Assembly (NCBI GenBank): GCA_025351145.1
Contig: JANXWM010000450.1
Span: 1 to 8,756 of the forward strand
Origin: Chitinophagaceae bacterium
GTDB lineage: Bacteria; Bacteroidota; Bacteroidia; Chitinophagales; Chitinophagaceae
Reading direction: 5' to 3'
DNA: 8,756 nt
Shown here piece after piece: positions 6,275 to 8,756 of the stretch (its first letter is position 1; every line of letters begins with the position of its first letter). The notes beneath the pieces are model-generated. The model saw nothing but the letters and a program-made list of their open reading frames with translations. It made no database searches and was not told the DNA's origin. A program made the position numbers and the translations under genes.

Positions 6275-6377
6275 GCATTATTTAATTTGTTGATAATGAT
6301 CCTGAATAACTATTGTAGAGAAGGTAACTTTTGTTACATAACCTAAATCTTTGCATTTATTTGGCATTATTTAATTT
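6275..6377. repeat. 14-bp direct repeat bracketing the tolC-oxidase intergenic segment
   Basis: GCATTATTTAATTT occurs exactly at 6275-6288, just upstream of the oxidase start, and at 6364-6377, covering the end of the TolC-family gene. The copies are offset by 89 bp. Removing one copy plus the 75 bp between would leave the oxidase start directly after the channel gene's stop, like the tight spacing elsewhere in this operon. That pattern fits an insertion with target duplication or a local duplication, but the repeat is AT-rich and could have arisen otherwise. Confidence 0.5.
6324..6337. promoter_or_regulatory. Palindrome GTAAC-TTTT-GTTAC, possible operator
   Basis: A perfect 5-bp inverted repeat with a four-base spacer sits about 55-70 bp upstream of the oxidase start, in the only wide gap of the efflux operon. 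The size suits a dimeric regulator, for example a CRP/FNR-type protein, but no regulator gene is in the window and no convincing -33/-7 promoter pair was found on the - strand here. The stem is too short to act as a strong terminator. Confidence 0.35.
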
Positions 6378-7698
6378 CGAGTAATTGGTCTAACTGAACC
6401 TGTATTAACAGCAACTGTTGTTGTTGATCCAGGTAGTCGAGCTGCGTCATATTCAATGTTTCCCAGGCATCGTATAGCATAAATAATTCTTCGGTGTTTT
6501 CCTGGTAGGCCAATTGCATTGTTTGAAAATTCTTTTGCAGTGCCGGAATAATATTGCGTTGATAAAGCAGCACCTGTTTTTTCTTTGATTCAAATTCGAC
6601 CCGCATACCCGTTGCCATACCACTCATTTGATTTACCATGGTTTGCTTTTCCTGGTTTAGTGATTCTGCTTTCCATTTAAGGCTTTCTATATTGGCTTTG
6701 TTCATTTTAGACGACCATTTTGCCATAGGCAATTTTACCATGGCCATTAATGTGTATTGCATGGGCAGGCCGCCAAAGCCAAACATATGCTCGTAGCGTA
6801 CCCCAAAATCTGGTTTTAGTTTGGCGCTTTCTGCCTGCTGCTGCAGGTAGGTTAACTGTATATCTTTATCCACTGCTTTTATATCGCTTCTGGCCGCAAT
6901 AAACGTAGTGCTGTCGAAGCTGTAATTGTTGAAATCTTTTATCGTAAAAAGAGTGTCTATATCAAAGTTGTACATGCGGTCGCGGTTCATTAGTGTGTTG
7001 AGTGCAATGCGTTTTTGCACCACTTCATTATCCAGCATAATTTGCATGTTTTCTATATTGCCTAATGCTGCGGTTGCTTTATAGTAAGCGCTCAATTTTT
7101 CGAGTCCGTTTTTGTAACGCAACTCCGCATTTTGTATCATGATTTCCAGCAGTTGCTTGTTTTGCTGCAGTATGGCCTGCTTCTTTTTTATGATAAGCCA
7201 TTGATAATAATTTTGCTTAGCTGCTGCCTGTAAATCATTAAGAGAAGCTTTCTTTTTTTCTGTGGCTACGGTGCTCATAGCTTCCATATAACCGGCCTGT
7301 GCATCCTGCTTTTTTTTGTTGGGCAACATTTGCTGTGCCGATATCATGTATTGCCCCATGCCGGTAGCGCCATCCATTTTTTTCCATAGCTGTGGATTGT
7401 ATGGCACCATCCATAAACCGGTGCCCAGTTCGGGTGGCATCCAGCTGCGGGCTCCTTTGGCTGCTTCGTCCATAGAACGTATATCCGCATCGTACATTTT
7501 TAGCGATGGGTTTTGCTGCTGTATACTATCGAGTATGGCAGAGAGCTGCATGGTTTGTGCCTGTACAGATAACAGCGGCAGGCATACCATTATTGCCATA
7601 GCGAGTAATGCTGCGGCTGTTGAATGCTGAATAGAATTGTTGCCGCCGAAGTGTGCGACGCAAGGGACGCCTGTTTTATTTGTTGTCGCCGGGTTCAT
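6367..7698 (-). CDS. TolC-family outer membrane efflux channel (CusC-like role)
   Basis: The 443-residue protein has the repeated long-helix pattern of TolC-family outer membrane factors: QLSAILDSIQQQNPSLKMYD near the mature N-terminus, coiled-coil-prone stretches rich in Gln, Lys and Ala (NDLQAAAKQNYYQWLIIKKKQ, NAELRYKNGLEKLSAYYKA), and a matching second half ending MTQLDYLDQQQQLLLIQVQLDQLLEIK. A signal peptide core (AAALLAMAIMVCLPLL) ends at VQAQ; there is no lipobox, unlike E. coli CusC. Its position 17 bp after the pump gene and before oxidase and adaptors makes it the channel of this tripartite system. The N-terminus is unusual: about 26 polar residues with little positive charge precede the hydrophobic core, and part (GVPCVAHF) is encoded by a copy of the dispersed repeat at 7648-7671. 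No better in-frame start exists; the next Met codons lie inside the hydrophobic core. Confidence 0.88.
   Translation of the reverse strand: MNPATTNKTGVPCVAHFGGNNSIQHSTAAALLAMAIMVCLPLLSVQAQTMQLSAILDSIQQQNPSLKMYDADIRSMDEAAKGARSWMPPELGTGLWMVPYNPQLWKKMDGATGMGQYMISAQQMLPNKKKQDAQAGYMEAMSTVATEKKKASLNDLQAAAKQNYYQWLIIKKKQAILQQNKQLLEIMIQNAELRYKNGLEKLSAYYKATAALGNIENMQIMLDNEVVQKRIALNTLMNRDRMYNFDIDTLFTIKDFNNYSFDSTTFIAARSDIKAVDKDIQLTYLQQQAESAKLKPDFGVRYEHMFGFGGLPMQYTLMAMVKLPMAKWSSKMNKANIESLKWKAESLNQEKQTMVNQMSGMATGMRVEFESKKKQVLLYQRNIIPALQKNFQTMQLAYQENTEELFMLYDAWETLNMTQLDYLDQQQQLLLIQVQLDQLLEIK
7648..7671 (+). repeat. Single GTGCGACGCAA repeat arm inside the TolC-family signal peptide
   Basis: GAAGTGTGCGACGCAAGGGA at 7648-7667 shares the AAGnGTGCGACGCAA core with the arms of elements A and B and the adaptor copy. 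On the - strand it encodes VPCVAHF, a reading frame one base away from that used in the second adaptor (PLRRT). The 11-mer ATGCTGAATAG, adjacent to the adaptor copy, is found here at 7624-7634 on the opposite side of the core. No inverted partner is visible nearby. Confidence 0.65.
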
Positions 7699-7715
7699 AC
7701 ATTGCTTTTTTGTTG

Positions 7716-8756
7716 TTAATGCTTTGCATTGAGCACATCAATTTTACCGTACTTTCTTAATTCGTATTCTTTGGTAAGTAAGAAAATAAGTGGTGTTACC
7801 AGCAGAATATGTGTGGCCGAAGTGAGTACGCCACCCACCATGGGCAGCACAATGGGTTTCATTACATCGCTGCCCACGCCACTGCTCCAGAGTATGGGTA
7901 CCAGCGCAAAGAGCGAAACACAAACCGTCATTATTTTTGGCCTTAATCTTTTTGCTGCGCCGCGTATTACATACTCCCGTAAATCGGCATTGGTAATGGT
8001 TTCGCGGCGATTACCTTTTTTTGCTACCAGTTGCTGCATGGCATCGTTTAAATAAATTACCATTACAATACCTGTTTCTACTGCCAGGCCAAACAAGGCA
8101 ATAAAACCTACTGCCACAGCAATAGATAGATTTACATGCCAGAAATAAATCATGTAAGCGCCACCTATTAAAGCAAAGGGAATGGTAACCAAACTTAAAA
8201 TAGCTTCCCTTGCAGAGCCAAAGGCAAAATACATGCAGAGAAAAATGATGATTAATACTACGGGCAATATGAATTTGAGTGTTTGCTCGCCACGCATAAG
8301 GCTTTCGTATTGGCCACTCCATTCTAAAAAATAGCCTTTGGGTAATTTGGCAATCATATTATTGAGGCGTTCCTGTGCTTCCTGCACGGTGCTGCCCATA
8401 TCGCGTTCACGTACATTGAATAAAACCGTACCCCGCAGCATGGCATTTTCTGAGTTGATCATAGGCGGGCCTTCGGATATTTTTATATCGGCCACGGCCT
8501 GCAATGGTATGGGGCCAAAATTCATGGTTTGTACCTGTAGGCGTTTAACGGCTTCAAGGTTATTCCTGAAATCCTGCCCAAAACGTGCATTTACGGAAAA
8601 GCGTTGGCGGCCTTCAATAGTGGTAGTGAGCTTCATACCGCCCAATGCACTTTCAACAATAATATTTACATCATCAATGCTTAAACCATAGCGTGCAATT
8701 TCTTCTCGGTTAATAATAATATCAATGTACTTGCCACCTGTAATAGGTTCTACATA
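7716..8756 (-). CDS. cusA: CusA-type heavy-metal RND pump, C-terminal third (partial at window edge)
   Basis: The frame stays open to the window edge and gives 346 residues, against about 1,040 for complete heavy-metal RND pumps; the 5' part lies outside the window. The fragment begins in the second large periplasmic loop (GGKYIDIIINREEIARYGLS, ALGGMKLTTTIEGRQRFSV, GPPMINSENAMLRGTV), then has five membrane segments (TM8-12) from FILPVVLIIIFLCMYFAF to HILLVTPLIFLL. The proton-relay residues of E. coli CusA, Glu939 and Lys984, have counterparts in GLAVETG (fragment residue 227) and RPKIMT (residue 274). It uses the proton gradient to drive metal through the adaptor-channel complex. It is the most upstream gene visible of the operon, 17 bp before the channel gene; the operon promoter must lie beyond the right edge. 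Cu/Ag rather than Zn/Co/Ni is inferred from the neighbouring oxidase and HMBD adaptors; the substrate Met residues are not in this part. Confidence 0.92.
   Translation of the reverse strand, partial: YVEPITGGKYIDIIINREEIARYGLSIDDVNIIVESALGGMKLTTTIEGRQRFSVNARFGQDFRNNLEAVKRLQVQTMNFGPIPLQAVADIKISEGPPMINSENAMLRGTVLFNVRERDMGSTVQEAQERLNNMIAKLPKGYFLEWSGQYESLMRGEQTLKFILPVVLIIIFLCMYFAFGSAREAILSLVTIPFALIGGAYMIYFWHVNLSIAVAVGFIALFGLAVETGIVMVIYLNDAMQQLVAKKGNRRETITNADLREYVIRGAAKRLRPKIMTVCVSLFALVPILWSSGVGSDVMKPIVLPMVGGVLTSATHILLVTPLIFLLTKEYELRKYGKIDVLNAKH

Noticed and set aside
8643..8645. TTG as start codon of the RND pump gene
   Set aside because: The frame continues upstream to the window edge with clear CusA-family sequence (GGKYIDI, REEIARYGLS), so this is an internal Leu codon of a partial gene.

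Overview
The window looks like chromosomal DNA of a member of the Bacteroidota, most likely Chitinophagaceae-like. The reasons are AT-rich DNA, a TTTG-N20-TATATTCG promoter close to the Bacteroidota -33/-7 consensus, weak Shine-Dalgarno sequences, protein families typical of that group, and a dispersed GTGCGACGCAA repeat. The taxon is an inference; no rRNA or marker gene is present.

Left part (1-1936, + strand): a paired inverted repeat element (1-203) is followed by a promoter carrying two tandem GCAAC-N6-GTTGC operators (248-289). Next comes a decayed arsR/sdpR-type repressor gene of which only the start is recognisable (308-373, broken by in-frame stops). Three small cytosolic genes follow: a DUF1801/YdhG-like protein, a PhnB-type VOC protein and an SRPBCC/AHSA1 protein. 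I read this as an ArsR-controlled operon that has lost its own repressor but kept the operators.

Junction (1937-2228): the two gene blocks converge on a second copy of the repeat element (1977-2125), which could fold into a long hairpin and may end transcription from both sides.

Right part (2229-8756, - strand): a copper/silver efflux operon, in transcription order: the C-terminal third of a CusA-type RND pump (running off the right edge), a TolC-family outer membrane factor, a multicopper oxidase, and two consecutive CusB-type adaptor lipoproteins, each with an N-terminal heavy-metal-binding domain (YTCxMHP...CPICGM). The likely division of labour is oxidation of Cu(I) in the periplasm by the oxidase, metal capture by the adaptors, and export through pump and channel. 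Gene spacing is tight (17, 95, 9 and 5 bp). The one wide gap, before the oxidase, is bracketed by a 14-bp direct repeat and holds a GTAAC-TTTT-GTTAC palindrome.

The most unusual feature is the repeat family itself. Six arms are visible: two inverted pairs between genes, and two single arms inside coding sequences. Both coding copies sit in the N-terminal region just before the hydrophobic core of a signal peptide (second adaptor and TolC protein), and they are read in different frames. This resembles REP/REPIN elements in arrangement and Rickettsia palindromic elements in its tolerance inside genes.
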